64,000 nucleotides of DNA from Halolamina salifodinae (GTDB taxonomy: Archaea; Halobacteriota; Halobacteria; Halobacteriales; Haloferacaceae): contig NZ_JAGGLC010000003.1 in assembly GCF_017874235.1 (NCBI RefSeq), forward strand, positions 124,001-188,000, in the 5' to 3' direction. The position numbers and the translations under genes were made by a program. The notes under the pieces are model-generated. The model had not been told where the DNA came from. It worked only from the letters and a program-made list of their open reading frames with translations, and did not search any database. How positions within the stretch are numbered: position 1 is the stretch's first letter; every line of letters starts with the position of its first letter. Positions 1 through 8,238 of the stretch are shown here, piece after piece.

Positions 1-16
1 CGCTCCGCTTTCCGTG

Positions 17-601
17 ATGACTGACTCACCATCTGAGACCGACGACGCTCCCGAAACCGCCACGAGCGACGGCGACGACGAGTCGGAGATCGACCGCCGG
101 CGCCTGATCCGCTGGATCGCGGTGCTTGCCTTCGCGGTGCCAGTCGTCGTCGAGGCGCTGACGTTCGGCAACATCATCGGCGACGAACTGCTCCCCGGCG
201 GCGACGCGGCGACCGGCACACCGACCGAGACGGATCACCCGGACGCGGTCGGCGTCGACGACGAACTGCTCTCCGAGACGGCCGCCACGGAGACGGTCGC
301 GACCTCGGAGGTTCGGGAGAGCGACTCCGGCCGGACGTACGTGCTCAAAGTCGAGGTGACCAACGACACCGACGCGCCCGTCGAACTGCGCCTCCGGACA
401 CTCCGCCTGCGCGACGACTTGACCATCGACGGCGTCTCGAGTACGGGAACCGTCCAGCCCGGGTCGTCGAGTCCGGTCACGGCCGCCTGGTCGGTCCCGA
501 CCGACGCGACGCCCGCAGCGGTACAGGCCATCGCGATCCGCGACGGTGGGACGGTCGTCGACGAGTTCGTCCCGCTCTCGCGGCCGCCGATCGTCGGCTG
601 A
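17..601 (+). CDS. hypothetical membrane-anchored protein
   Basis: This is a 194-residue protein of unknown function. The N-terminus is acidic and Ser/Thr-rich, one hydrophobic segment spans about residues 30-52, and a Thr/Glu-rich linker leads to a beta-rich domain (about 95-194) that looks like an immunoglobulin-like fold exposed outside the cell. The ATG at 17 was preferred to the GTG one codon upstream. No enzyme motif is visible. It converges with the small membrane protein gene that ends at 634. The fold and location are inferred from sequence character only. Confidence 0.6.
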   Translation: MTDSPSETDDAPETATSDGDDESEIDRRRLIRWIAVLAFAVPVVVEALTFGNIIGDELLPGGDAATGTPTETDHPDAVGVDDELLSETAATETVATSEVRESDSGRTYVLKVEVTNDTDAPVELRLRTLRLRDDLTIDGVSSTGTVQPGSSSPVTAAWSVPTDATPAAVQAIAIRDGGTVVDEFVPLSRPPIVG

Positions 602-633
602 GCCGCGGCTGGATCGCTGCCGACTTTCGTCGC

Positions 634-861
634 CTACCGCCAACCGATCACGCTCTGGTAGGAGACGGCCAACAGGATCCCCGCGAAGACTGCCGGGAGC
701 AGGACCGACATGATCGGGCCGATGTCCGTGGCGACGTATCTGGCGACGGCGATCAGCAGGCCGAACATCCCGACCGTGACGAGAACCATGAACAGGAACC
801 GCAGCCACTGGCCGATGGGGTCTGGCCCGAGCCTGCCACCGCCACGGGACGCCGGGGACAT
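634..861 (-). CDS. small two-helix membrane protein
   Basis: This gene encodes 75 residues, with a short Gly/Arg-rich N-terminus and two hydrophobic segments at about residues 20-42 and 48-68. The frame stays open further upstream, but the ATG at 861 begins the part that looks like protein; the upstream extension overlaps the tRNA 3'-end copies and is low-complexity. The function is unknown. It is probably an integral membrane protein of a small haloarchaeal family. Confidence 0.55.
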   Translation of the reverse strand: MSPASRGGGRLGPDPIGQWLRFLFMVLVTVGMFGLLIAVARYVATDIGPIMSVLLPAVFAGILLAVSYQSVIGWR

Positions 862-952
862 GTCTGTTACGTTGATTGTGTGGCAGATAGGTGTTTCCCT
901 GGTAGCGTATGGCGTGGTGAGAGTTGGGGTGTGGCTTCTGGGGGATTGGTTC

Positions 953-974
953 GAGAGGAGGAGGGATTGTGAAC
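953..974 (-). repeat. partial copy of tRNA-Thr 3' end (att-like scar 1)
   Basis: The core GGAGGAGGGATT plus TGAAC repeats the T-arm/acceptor 3' end of the tRNA-Thr gene at 1113-1185, with one extra G in the T-loop region. Integrases often use tRNA 3' ends as attachment sites and leave such copies. No integrase gene is nearby, so this would be an old scar. Confidence 0.45.
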
Positions 975-998
975 TACGTCCGGACTCGCTACGCTTGG

Positions 999-1027
999 CA
1001 GAAGAGCCGGAGGAGGGATTGTGAACC
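999..1027 (-). repeat. partial copy of tRNA-Thr 3' end (att-like scar 2)
   Basis: CAGAAGAGCCGGAGGAGGGA, followed by TTGTGAAC, matches the 3' end of tRNA-Thr and its immediate downstream flank (CAGAAGAGCC at 1107-1116) almost exactly. It carries the same extra G as scar 1. The two copies and the intact gene lie in the same orientation at spacings of about 45 and 105 bases, which suggests successive attachment-site duplications. Confidence 0.55.
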
Positions 1028-1112
1028 ACGGTCGTTCCGCTCGCTATCGCTCGCTTCACTCCCTGGTACAAATCCCACGTGCCGCTCTTCGTCTCACTTC
1101 GTTCGACAGAAG

Positions 1113-1185
1113 AGCCGGAGGAGGGATTTGAACCCTCGACCTATTCCTTACGAAGGAATCGCTCTGCCAGCTGAGCTACCCCGGC
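1113..1185 (-). tRNA. tRNA-Thr (anticodon CGU)
   Basis: The minus strand folds as a full cloverleaf of 73 nt. Acceptor GCCGGGG pairs with CTCCGGC (one G-U), followed by discriminator U. The D-arm contains TAGCTCAG...CTGGCAGAGC. The anticodon stem ATTCC/GGAAT encloses the loop TTCGTAA, giving anticodon CGT, which reads ACG (Thr). The T-arm is GAGGG-TTCAAAT-CCCTC. CCA is not encoded and no intron is present. Confidence 0.95.
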
Positions 1186-1241
1186 GCGTCCATCCCCACG
1201 TACCGGCAACGCAGACATAAGGGTTCCGAAACCCGGCGCAG

Positions 1242-2276
1242 TCAGTCGATCCGGTCCAGCCGCGCGTCCAGACAGACGTTCAGTTCGTGGGGGGCGTAGG
1301 ACCGCACGACGCGCTCCTCCAACGTCGTCACTTCGTACTCGTCGCCGGCGGCGTCCTCGAGTGCCTCCCGGCCGCGCTCGAACGGATCGTCCTCGTGCTG
1401 GATGTCGTACAGATGCACCACCGCCGAATCGTTCGCGAACGCCACCGCGGCGTCGGCGAACTCCGCGGCGGTGTGGGGGAGGTTCATCACTAGCCGATCC
1501 GCCCAGTCGGCGTACTCGTCGGTCAACGCCCGGACGTCGCCGACGTGGGCCGTGATCCGGTCGGCGACGCCGTTGCGCTCGGCGTTCTCCCGGAGGTACT
1601 CGATGGCTTCGGGGTTGATGTCGCAGGCCACCACTTCGGCGCCCGCGTCGGCCATCGGGATGGCGTACGGGCCGGCGCCGGTGAACATATCCAGCGCGTG
1701 CTCGCCGGGTTCGACCTGCTCGACCACCCGATTTCGCTCGGTGGCGAGGCGCGGCGAGAAGTACACCTCCGACACGTCGACGGCGAACTCGTGGCCGTAC
1801 TCCCGGTGGACCGTCTCGGTCGGCGGGCGCTCCTCGCCCTCGTCGGCCAGCACCTCCCAGTCCCGGACCCGCGTCTCGCCTTTCACTTTCGAGTCGCGGT
1901 TGAGCACGCTCCGGACCGGGATATCCGACTCCATGATCGCCTCGGCGATCTCCGCGGCACGCTCGGGGCCGTCCTCGTCGACGAGCACCACGTCGCCCAG
2001 TCGCTCGTAGGTCGGCTCCTCGCCCAGTAGGTCCGCGGGCGTGCGCTGGGGGGTGCGTGCGGGCACGTCGTGGCGCTCGATCTCGAGATCCTCAGGCACC
2101 GCCTCGGGGTCCGTGACGGGGATGTACAGCTGTCCGTCGTCCTCGGCGGCTCCACTTGCCGCCGAGCCGTCCGAAACGTCGATGCCGAACTCCTGATCGA
2201 TCACGTCCGCCTCCGCGAGACGCTGTCGGGCCGTCTCGCCAGACTCGCGGGCGACGACGACGCAGGGCCGCTCCAT
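1242..2276 (-). CDS. trm5: tRNA (guanine-N1)-methyltransferase Trm5
   Basis: This 344-residue enzyme should methylate G37 of tRNA with S-adenosylmethionine, preventing frameshifting. The N-terminal part (1-150) matches the Trm5 D1/D2 layout. The Rossmann methyltransferase part starts near 170, with FSPRLATERNR, the SAM-binding loop DMFTGAGPY (196-204), the acidic strand end ACDINPEA and the catalytic-region motif NLPHTA (265-270), all typical of archaeal Trm5. The length fits the family. The gene stands alone, with btuD upstream on the same strand after a 43-base gap. A wyosine-pathway Trm5 paralogue (Taw22-like) cannot be excluded. Confidence 0.88.
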   Translation of the reverse strand: MERPCVVVARESGETARQRLAEADVIDQEFGIDVSDGSAASGAAEDDGQLYIPVTDPEAVPEDLEIERHDVPARTPQRTPADLLGEEPTYERLGDVVLVDEDGPERAAEIAEAIMESDIPVRSVLNRDSKVKGETRVRDWEVLADEGEERPPTETVHREYGHEFAVDVSEVYFSPRLATERNRVVEQVEPGEHALDMFTGAGPYAIPMADAGAEVVACDINPEAIEYLRENAERNGVADRITAHVGDVRALTDEYADWADRLVMNLPHTAAEFADAAVAFANDSAVVHLYDIQHEDDPFERGREALEDAAGDEYEVTTLEERVVRSYAPHELNVCLDARLDRID

Positions 2277-2319
2277 ATCGAACCTCGGCGCCCGGTGGGA
2301 GTAAGCGTGGCGGTCGGCC

Positions 2320-3570
2320 CTAGGCGAGCGCTTCCAGTAGCTCCGGCGCCGACGCGGCGACCCCCTCCTCGCCCCGGAGCGCCCGGTAGCGTTCGGCGGC
2401 AGCCTGTGAGACCGTCCGCTCGGCCAGCGACCGCTCCTCGACGCAGTAGACTGGCTTCCCGGACTCGGAAACCCGGTCGAGGACGGGCACGAGCCCCGAA
2501 GTCAGGTCCACGTCGGCGACGACGACGGCGCCGGCGGCCGCAGCGAGTTCGCCGACTCGGTCGAGCGCCGCCGAATCGACGCCGTCCAGCGCCCCCACGG
2601 CGACGGTATCCATCTCTAGGGCGTCCGCCACTGTGGCGTCGCTGTCGCCGGCGGCGACGGGACCGACCGTCGTTTCGACGCCCGCGCGGGAGAGTCGGGC
2701 CAGGAGCGGGCCGGCACGACCCCCGCCGGCGACGACGTGAACACGGTCGACGGATGGGATATCCGGCCCGCCGGCCGCGGCGGCGTCCTCGGGGAGGACA
2801 GTCACCCGGGGGCGGTCGGTGATTGGGTCGTCGGTAACTACTGTATCCACGTCGAACGCCCGGCGCAAGGTTGGTGTCGTGAGCACCGACTCGGGCGGGC
2901 CGTTGGCGATGACGCCGCCGCCAGCGACGACGACGATCCGGTCGCAGTACCGCGCTGCGGTGTCGAGGTCGTGGATGGCAGCGACGGCCGACCGGCCCTC
3001 CCGAACCAGTTCCGAGACGGTCTCGAACGTCCGGAGCCGGTGGTTCGGGTCGAGGCTGGCGGTCGGTTCGTCGAGCAGCAGCAGGGGGGTCTCCTGGGCC
3101 AGCGCGCGGGCGAGCAGCACTCGCGAGCGCTCGCCGCCGGAGATTTCGGTGATGGACCGACCCGCGAACTCGACGACCTCGGTGCGCTCCATCGCCCGCG
3201 TGACGGCGTCGTGGTCGGCTGCCTCCATCGCGCCGAACCGGGGGACGTGCGGGGTCCGGCCCATCTCGACGATCTCCCGGACGCTGAACGCAAAGGAGAC
3301 CGAGGTGTCCTGCGGGACGGTGGCGACCCGGCGCCCGACAGCTTTCGCCGAGAGACTGGCGACGGGGTCGCCGTCGACGAGCACTTGGCCGGCGTCGGGG
3401 GTGAGCGTCCCGCGCGCGGCGCGCAGGAGCGTCGTCTTCCCAGCACCGTTCGGGCCGACGAGGCCGACCAGTTCGCCCCGTTCGACGGTCAGGTCGACGC
3501 CGTCGAGCACCTCGGTGTCGCCGAGGTCGACTGATAGGTCGCTGACCGAGAGGACTGGCTGGTCGCTCAT
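2320..3570 (-). CDS. btuD: cobalamin-type ABC transporter ATP-binding protein with C-terminal extension
   Basis: This is the ATPase subunit of a vitamin B12/metal-chelate importer. Residues 1-240 form the nucleotide-binding domain: Walker [10 protein letters not shown] (39-47), Q-loop Gln87, signature ISGGERSR (143-150), Walker B LLLLDEP (163-169) and the H-loop IHDLD near 198. About 165 further residues (250-416) form an extra domain with a Rossmann-like alternation ([26 protein letters not shown]). Such an extension is absent from ordinary BtuD/FecE proteins (about 260 residues). The start codon overlaps the btuC stop (ATGA), so the two are translationally coupled. The substrate is inferred from cluster similarity. 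Confidence 0.82.
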   Translation of the reverse strand: MSDQPVLSVSDLSVDLGDTEVLDGVDLTVERGELVGLVGPNGAGKTTLLRAARGTLTPDAGQVLVDGDPVASLSAKAVGRRVATVPQDTSVSFAFSVREIVEMGRTPHVPRFGAMEAADHDAVTRAMERTEVVEFAGRSITEISGGERSRVLLARALAQETPLLLLDEPTASLDPNHRLRTFETVSELVREGRSAVAAIHDLDTAARYCDRIVVVAGGGVIANGPPESVLTTPTLRRAFDVDTVVTDDPITDRPRVTVLPEDAAAAGGPDIPSVDRVHVVAGGGRAGPLLARLSRAGVETTVGPVAAGDSDATVADALEMDTVAVGALDGVDSAALDRVGELAAAAGAVVVADVDLTSGLVPVLDRVSESGKPVYCVEERSLAERTVSQAAAERYRALRGEEGVAASAPELLEALA

Positions 3571-4640
3571 AGCTCGTGGACCCTCCGTTTGCGCAGCAGG
3601 AACAGGAAAAAGGGCGCGCCGACGGCGGCCGTCACGATGCCCACCGGGAGCTCCTGGGGCCCGCTCCGGGCGGCGGTGTCGGCGGCGACGAGGAACGCCG
3701 ACCCGGCCAGCGCCGACGTGGGCAGCAGCACGCGGTGGTCCGGGCCCACGACGAGTCGAAGCACGTGGGGAACGATCAGGCCAACGAAGCCGATGACTCC
3801 CGAGACGGCGACGGCGGCGCCGGTGATCAGCGCCGAGATGGCGAGCAGCAGTTGTTTGGTGCGTTCGACCTCGATCCCGAGGCCGGCGGCCTCCTCCTCG
3901 CCCAGCAGCAGAACGTTCAGGTCCCGCGCGTACGCGAGCAGGACGGCGAAACAGGCGAGCACGAACAGCGGGAGCACCGGCACGCCGGCGACGGGGACGA
4001 AGTCGTCCCAGCCGGCGTTGTCCAGATGGCCCATCAGCCAGTACACCACCTCCCGCATGCTCTCGCCGGCGTTGAGCAGGAGGAACGAGGTGATCGCGCC
4101 GAGGAACGTCTGGACGGCGACGCCTGCGAGCAGCAGCGTCGCGACGGGCGTCTTCCCGCTCTCGGTCGCGATGGCGTAGACGCCGAAGGCGGTCACGAGC
4201 GCGCCTGCGAACGCGGTGGTTTCGAGGCCGAACCCGAACGGGAGTACCGCGGGAGCGACGATGGAGAGCACCGCGCCGACGGCCGCGCCCGAGGAGACGC
4301 CGACGATGGAGGGGTCGGCCATCGGGTTGCGGAAAAAGCCCTGCATCACCGCCCCGGCGGCGGCGAGCGCGAACCCGACGAGCGCCCCCAGCAGTATCCG
4401 CGGCAGGCGGACGCTCATCACGATGGCCCGATGGGACTGCTGCAGCGAGAACGAGAACGGGTGGCGCCAGGCGAAATCGCCGCCAGCGAAGGTGGGGACC
4501 ACGACCGCCTCGAGGATCGCCTTGAGGACGGTCTCGGCCGGAACCGGGACGGGGCCGATCCCGGCGCTGAGGACGACGACGGCGACGAGGGCGGCGCCGA
4601 GGACCGCCGACCAGCCGGCTGCTCGTCGAGCGGCGTGCAT
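3567..4640 (-). CDS. btuC: cobalamin-type ABC transporter permease (FecCD family)
   Basis: This is a 357-residue integral membrane permease of the BtuC/FecCD family with about ten helices. Recognisable motifs are [20 protein letters not shown] in the first third, [19 protein letters not shown] and the cytoplasmic coupling region GIEVERTKQ, then the conserved [13 protein letters not shown]. The ATG at 4640 was chosen because a TATA-like TATTTAC lies about 25 bases upstream, giving a leaderless transcript; the codon two triplets earlier is TTG. It pairs with btuD (4-base overlap) and the divergent btuF. Confidence 0.87.
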   Translation of the reverse strand: MHAARRAAGWSAVLGAALVAVVVLSAGIGPVPVPAETVLKAILEAVVVPTFAGGDFAWRHPFSFSLQQSHRAIVMSVRLPRILLGALVGFALAAAGAVMQGFFRNPMADPSIVGVSSGAAVGAVLSIVAPAVLPFGFGLETTAFAGALVTAFGVYAIATESGKTPVATLLLAGVAVQTFLGAITSFLLLNAGESMREVVYWLMGHLDNAGWDDFVPVAGVPVLPLFVLACFAVLLAYARDLNVLLLGEEEAAGLGIEVERTKQLLLAISALITGAAVAVSGVIGFVGLIVPHVLRLVVGPDHRVLLPTSALAGSAFLVAADTAARSGPQELPVGIVTAAVGAPFFLFLLRKRRVHEL

Positions 4641-4698
4641 ATGCAAAGCTGAGTTGGGTTAGGTAAATACTTATTGCACTAGACGCCAGCTACGGGTG
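4641..4698. promoter_or_regulatory. divergent, overlapping btuC/btuF promoters
   Basis: The 58 bases between the two ATGs contain one AT-rich core, GGTAAATACTTATTGC (about 4660-4675). On the plus strand TACTTATTGC sits about 25 bases before the btuF ATG; on the minus strand AGTATTTACC sits about 25 bases before the btuC ATG. Both genes therefore appear leaderless, and their TATA boxes physically overlap, so one regulator bound here would control import genes on both strands. Confidence 0.55.
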
Positions 4699-5874
4699 AT
4701 GCGAACGTATGCGACGCTATTGATCGTACTGTGTACACTGCTCGCTGGGGTCGCCCCGGCCGGCGCCGTTTCGGCGCCAGGCGCGGCGACTGCCGCGGAC
4801 GCGGGCGCCGCTGACCACACGCTCCAGCCGGACGTGCCGGAGTGTTCCTACCCGTTCACCGCCACCGACGCGACCGGTGAGAACGTGACCGTCGAGGAGG
4901 CCCCCGAGACCGTGACCACGCTGGGCGCGAGCGCGTCCCAGACGATGTGGGATATCGGCGGCAAGGAACAGGTCGTCGGCCTCGGTACCCACTCCTACTA
5001 CCTCGCCGACGCCGAGAGTCGAACGAACGTCTCCGCGGCCGGCTTCGGCTACAGCACCGAGGCCGTCGTGGGTACGGAGGCCGACCTCGTGCTCGCGTCG
5101 AACATCGTCAGCGACGACACCGTGGCCGCGCTGCGGGACGCCGGCATGACGGTGTACAAGTTCCGTCCGGCAACGTCCGTCGAGGACGTGGCCAACAAGA
5201 CCACGCTGATCGGGAAGCTGACCGGCAACTGCGTGGGTGCCGCCGAGGCGAACGCGTGGATGAACGCCAACGTCGAGACTGCCGGGAACGTGACCGCCGA
5301 CGTCGAACAGCCCGAGGTGCTCGTGCCCCTCGGCGGGAGTTCCCTCGCCGGCGATGGGACGTTCATCAACGCCATGGTGACGACTGCCGGCGGCACCAAT
5401 CTCGCCGCCGACGCATTCGACAGCCCCTACCCGTACGGCGTCTCCGACGAGACGATCCTCGAACTCGATCCCGAGATGCTCGTACTCCAGGAGGGCTCCG
5501 AGAGCCTGATCAATCAGCAGCCCTACGCTGCGACGACTGCCGGGCAGAACAACGCCAGTGTCGTTGTGAACCCGAACTGGCTCAGCCAGCCGGCGCCGCG
5601 CTCGGTCGTGTTCGCGACCCGGAACCTCACCGACGGGTTCCACCCCGACGCGGCCGCGAACACCGAGTGGACCGCCCGGAGTGAGGTGACCGTCGATGTC
5701 GAGACGGCGACGCCGACCGAGGCCGTGACCGAGACGCCGACGCCCGAGTCGACTGCGACGCCCGAGTCCACCGAGACGACTGAGACCACGTCGACTGACA
5801 GCCCCGGCTTCGGCGGCCCCGCCGCCGTCGCCGCCCTCGGTGCCGGCGCGGCGCTGCTCGCCCGCCGGGACTGA
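4699..5874 (+). CDS. btuF: cobalamin-type ABC transporter substrate-binding protein, PGF-CTERM anchored
   Basis: This extracellular solute-binding protein has 391 residues. A Sec-type signal peptide covers about residues 1-24 (hydrophobic TLLIVLCTLLAGVAPAGA). Two lobes of the periplasmic-binding type III fold follow (TVTTLGASASQTMWDIG at the start of lobe 1; VLVPLGGSSLAGDGTFINAM in lobe 2). After a Thr/Glu-rich stalk, the end reads SPGFGGPAAVAALGAG...LLARRD, a PGF-CTERM sorting signal for archaeosortase processing and lipid anchoring. It is divergent from btuCD and almost certainly delivers substrate to it. Cobalamin specificity is inferred from family context, not proven. Confidence 0.82.
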   Translation: MRTYATLLIVLCTLLAGVAPAGAVSAPGAATAADAGAADHTLQPDVPECSYPFTATDATGENVTVEEAPETVTTLGASASQTMWDIGGKEQVVGLGTHSYYLADAESRTNVSAAGFGYSTEAVVGTEADLVLASNIVSDDTVAALRDAGMTVYKFRPATSVEDVANKTTLIGKLTGNCVGAAEANAWMNANVETAGNVTADVEQPEVLVPLGGSSLAGDGTFINAMVTTAGGTNLAADAFDSPYPYGVSDETILELDPEMLVLQEGSESLINQQPYAATTAGQNNASVVVNPNWLSQPAPRSVVFATRNLTDGFHPDAAANTEWTARSEVTVDVETATPTEAVTETPTPESTATPESTETTETTSTDSPGFGGPAAVAALGAGAALLARRD

Positions 5875-5919
5875 GCACCCACCAAAACCGCTTTCCCCGC
5901 GGACCGCCCAGTTTTTCGC

Positions 5920-6198
5920 ATGATCGAGAACATCGTCTACCCCGCCTACGTCGACGCGGCGTACAGCCGGTCGGAGGGGCGGCGAGTGCCGGAGGGCGAG
6001 GCCGTCGAGGAGCCGACGGTCGACGAGATCGCGAAGGCCGTCCAGCAGGTCGGCTACGACGCCGTCGTCGAGCGGGACAAGACCTACTCCCGCGAGTACG
6101 AGCAGCGCGGCCGCGTGCTCGTCCAGGGCGCCGACGACGCCTCGAAGAACGACCTCGTGCAGGCTATCGCGGCGTACGTCGCGATCCTGCGGGACTGA
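5920..6198 (+). CDS. srp19: signal recognition particle 19 kDa protein
   Basis: SRP19 binds the tips of helices 6 and 8 of 7S RNA and prepares it for SRP54 binding. The 92-residue product matches archaeal SRP19 in length and layout: the N-terminal [19 protein letters not shown] and the middle helix that recognises the tetraloops ([13 protein letters not shown]). The stop overlaps the gar1 ATG by one base (TGATG), so the two RNA-binding proteins are co-translated. Confidence 0.9.
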   Translation: MIENIVYPAYVDAAYSRSEGRRVPEGEAVEEPTVDEIAKAVQQVGYDAVVERDKTYSREYEQRGRVLVQGADDASKNDLVQAIAAYVAILRD

Positions 6199-6425
6199 TG
6201 GAGCGCGTCGGCACGGTCTCCCGGACCGCACAAGGACTCGCCATCGCCCGCTGTCCGGGCGCTGAACACCCGCCCATCGGTCGCAGCGTCGTCGACGAGA
6301 ACCTCGACACCATCGGGCGAATCGTCGACGTGTTCGGGCCGGTCGAGCAGCCCTACGTGGCCGTGACGGCCAACGACCCTTCGCGGCTCACGTCGCTCGT
6401 AGGCCAGAAGCTCTACGCGCGTTGA
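6198..6425 (+). CDS. gar1: H/ACA ribonucleoprotein subunit Gar1
   Basis: Gar1 is the small beta-barrel subunit of the H/ACA pseudouridylation complex, which guides Cbf5 to target uridines in rRNA. The 75-residue product has the Gar1/Naf1 six-strand pattern: a first strand with VGTVSRTAQGLAIAR, then IGRSVVDENLDTIGRIVDVFGPVEQPYVAV, close to the family consensus. It overlaps the srp19 stop by one base, an arrangement frequent in haloarchaea. Confidence 0.88.
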   Translation: MERVGTVSRTAQGLAIARCPGAEHPPIGRSVVDENLDTIGRIVDVFGPVEQPYVAVTANDPSRLTSLVGQKLYAR

Positions 6426-6470
6426 GGCGCGACCACAACCGCCAAACCCCCCCCGAGCGAACGCCGGGTA

Positions 6471-7472
6471 ATGACTTCCCGCGCGTTTCGGGGGACGGCG
6501 TTTGCCGCCCTCCTCTTCCTCCTGGTCCAGTTGGGTGCGCTCGCGCTGATTCCCGCCTTCCAAGCCAACGGCTACCAGCAGTTCGAGAACCCACAGGACC
6601 CGACGAACAGTCTGGTGTACGTCGGCCTGATTCTCGTGATGACGGTGCTGATGCTCGCGGCGTTCAAGTACGGCTACGACTGGGTCGTCCGGGCGTTCGT
6701 CGTGTTCACCAGCGGCCTGCTCGCGTGGTACGTGCTGGGCGTGTTCCTGCCGGGCGTCGTCGCCATCCCGGCCTCGGCGCTCGTCGCAGTCGCGCTCTGG
6801 GTCTACCCGGAGTGGTACGTCATCGACGCCGCCGGCGTGGTGATGGGCGCGGGCGCGGCCGGCCTGTTCGGCATCAGCTTCGGCCTCCTGCCGGCAATTT
6901 TGCTGCTCGCGGTGCTCGCCGTCTACGACGCCATCTCGGTGTACGGCACCGAGCACATGCTGGACCTCGCGGAGGGCGTGATGGATCTCCGCATCCCGGT
7001 GGTGCTGGTGATCCCGCTCACGCTGGGCTACTCGATTCTCCCTGATGACGAGGAGGAAGATGGGGAGGCCGAAGAATCGGACGACGAATCCGCCGACGAG
7101 ACGGACAGCCACGACGAGGAGGCGTCGACGCCCGCCGACGAAGCGGCCGTCGAGGGCGAGGGAGAGGCAATCGACGAGCGTGATGCGTTCTTCATCGGCC
7201 TCGGCGACGCCGTGATGCCGACGGTGCTCGTCGCCAGCGCCGCGCAGTTCCTCGACGCCGGATCGCTCGGCTTCGCCCCGATTCCGGCGCTGAACGTCCC
7301 CGCGCTGACGGCGATGGTCGGGACGTTCGTCGGCCTGCTGATCCTGCTCCGGATGGTGTTCGCCGGGCGGGCCCACGCCGGCCTGCCGCTGCTCAACGGC
7401 GGCGCTATCGGCGGCTACCTGATCGGTGCGCTCGCAGTGGGCGTGCCGCTGACGACCGCGCTGGGGCTTTAA
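6471..7472 (+). CDS. presenilin/signal-peptide-peptidase family intramembrane protease
   Basis: This is a 333-residue GxGD aspartyl protease of family A22 that should cut within membrane helices. About nine hydrophobic segments are visible. The two catalytic aspartates are in VYD (Asp153) and GLGD (243-246, Asp246), and the PAL motif lies at 277-279 (NVPALTAM). Between the two catalytic helices there is a highly acidic insert of about 48 residues (191-238), corresponding to the loop cleaved on maturation in eukaryotic presenilins; whether this one is cleaved is unknown. It lies 45 bases after gar1. Confidence 0.85.
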   Translation: MTSRAFRGTAFAALLFLLVQLGALALIPAFQANGYQQFENPQDPTNSLVYVGLILVMTVLMLAAFKYGYDWVVRAFVVFTSGLLAWYVLGVFLPGVVAIPASALVAVALWVYPEWYVIDAAGVVMGAGAAGLFGISFGLLPAILLLAVLAVYDAISVYGTEHMLDLAEGVMDLRIPVVLVIPLTLGYSILPDDEEEDGEAEESDDESADETDSHDEEASTPADEAAVEGEGEAIDERDAFFIGLGDAVMPTVLVASAAQFLDAGSLGFAPIPALNVPALTAMVGTFVGLLILLRMVFAGRAHAGLPLLNGGAIGGYLIGALAVGVPLTTALGL

Positions 7473-7689
7473 GTACGGTTCGCGGTCGCAGTGGCGCGAA
7501 GCGGTCGCGCCTCCGTGCGCGACCCGGGCGCGAGGGATGAGCGACTGTATGGGAGCGAATCGGTTGGGGAGGCCGTGGCTGCGGTGCTGCGTTTTGCGGT
7601 CACAAGTGGCCGAGGGAACTCCGCGGTGCTGTTCGTGGTCTCAGAAACGATCCGTACCGCCGAAAACCGCCCTCCGAAGAAACAGACCG
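7473..7689. repeat. candidate haloarchaeal intergenic repeat
   Basis: These 217 bases hold no convincing gene. The part around 7510-7600 (GCGAGGGATGAGCGACTG, then GAGCGAATCGGTTGGGGAGG and GGCTGCGGTGCTG) resembles a repeat that I recall from many haloarchaeal intergenic regions; this is from memory and was not searched. A short hairpin GGCGCG/CGCGCC lies at about 7492-7510. Confidence 0.35.
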
Positions 7690-8175
7690 CTACTCCTCAC
7701 CGTCGACGTACTCATCGACGCCCTCCCGGACCATCACCGCCATCCCGGTTCCGAAGTCCCGCATCCCCTCCGCTGAAAGCTCCGCCCGCCCGACGCCCAG
7801 CAGCTCACCGCCTTCGTGGACCACCATCACTTCGTCGCCGGGGCGGATGTCGTCGCCGCACTCCTCGACGAACTTCGCGAACACGTTCTCGCCGTCGCGG
7901 ACGAACGGCTCGGACTCGTCGCCGACGACCACGCGATAGGCGGGGGCGTCGAGGTGGTCGTGGAGACGCCGCCCGCCCGCGAAGCCGAGCGTGAAGCGAC
8001 CGTCGGTGCCCATCGACGCCAGTCGGCCGTCCGGGGCGTGGATCTGGCTCGGCCGGCCGCCGGTGGAGTAGTCGATTTCGAGGTGGGCCTCCGCGGGGAA
8101 CAGCGCGTCGCCGGCGCCGCGGCCGAACTGGTAGTCGGCCGTGGTCCGCAGGTCCGCACGCGAGGTCTTGGCCAT
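7690..8175 (-). CDS. PUA domain protein
   Basis: This is a 161-residue protein whose second half (about 78-150) reads as a PUA RNA-binding domain: PSRIH-like region, FVRDGENVFAKFVEECGDDI, then RPGDEVMVVHEGGELLGVGRAELSAE. That pattern (xGxxVxxRFV... RPGDEVxVxxxxGxxLAVGxAxxSxxE) is the hallmark of PUA domains in archaeosine transglycosylases and related RNA enzymes. No catalytic domain is present. It probably binds structured RNA such as tRNA; the target is unknown. Confidence 0.72.
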   Translation of the reverse strand: MAKTSRADLRTTADYQFGRGAGDALFPAEAHLEIDYSTGGRPSQIHAPDGRLASMGTDGRFTLGFAGGRRLHDHLDAPAYRVVVGDESEPFVRDGENVFAKFVEECGDDIRPGDEVMVVHEGGELLGVGRAELSAEGMRDFGTGMAVMVREGVDEYVDGEE

Positions 8176-8238
8176 GGGCTATCGACGCGACTCGGTGGAA
8201 AAAGCGTCCCGGATGCTGCCCGGGGAGGTTCGATGCGA

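Larger units (their letters stand above)
862..1112. other. gene-free tract with tRNA 3'-end scars
   Basis: I see no credible gene between the small membrane protein and the tRNA. The tract holds two partial copies of the tRNA-Thr 3' end and short CGCTCGCT-type stretches that look like the edges of old insertions. Confidence 0.5.

Noticed and set aside
1001-1220. Short plus-strand open frames across the tRNA-Thr gene
   Set aside because: They read through a tRNA gene and its 3'-end copies and have no protein-like composition.
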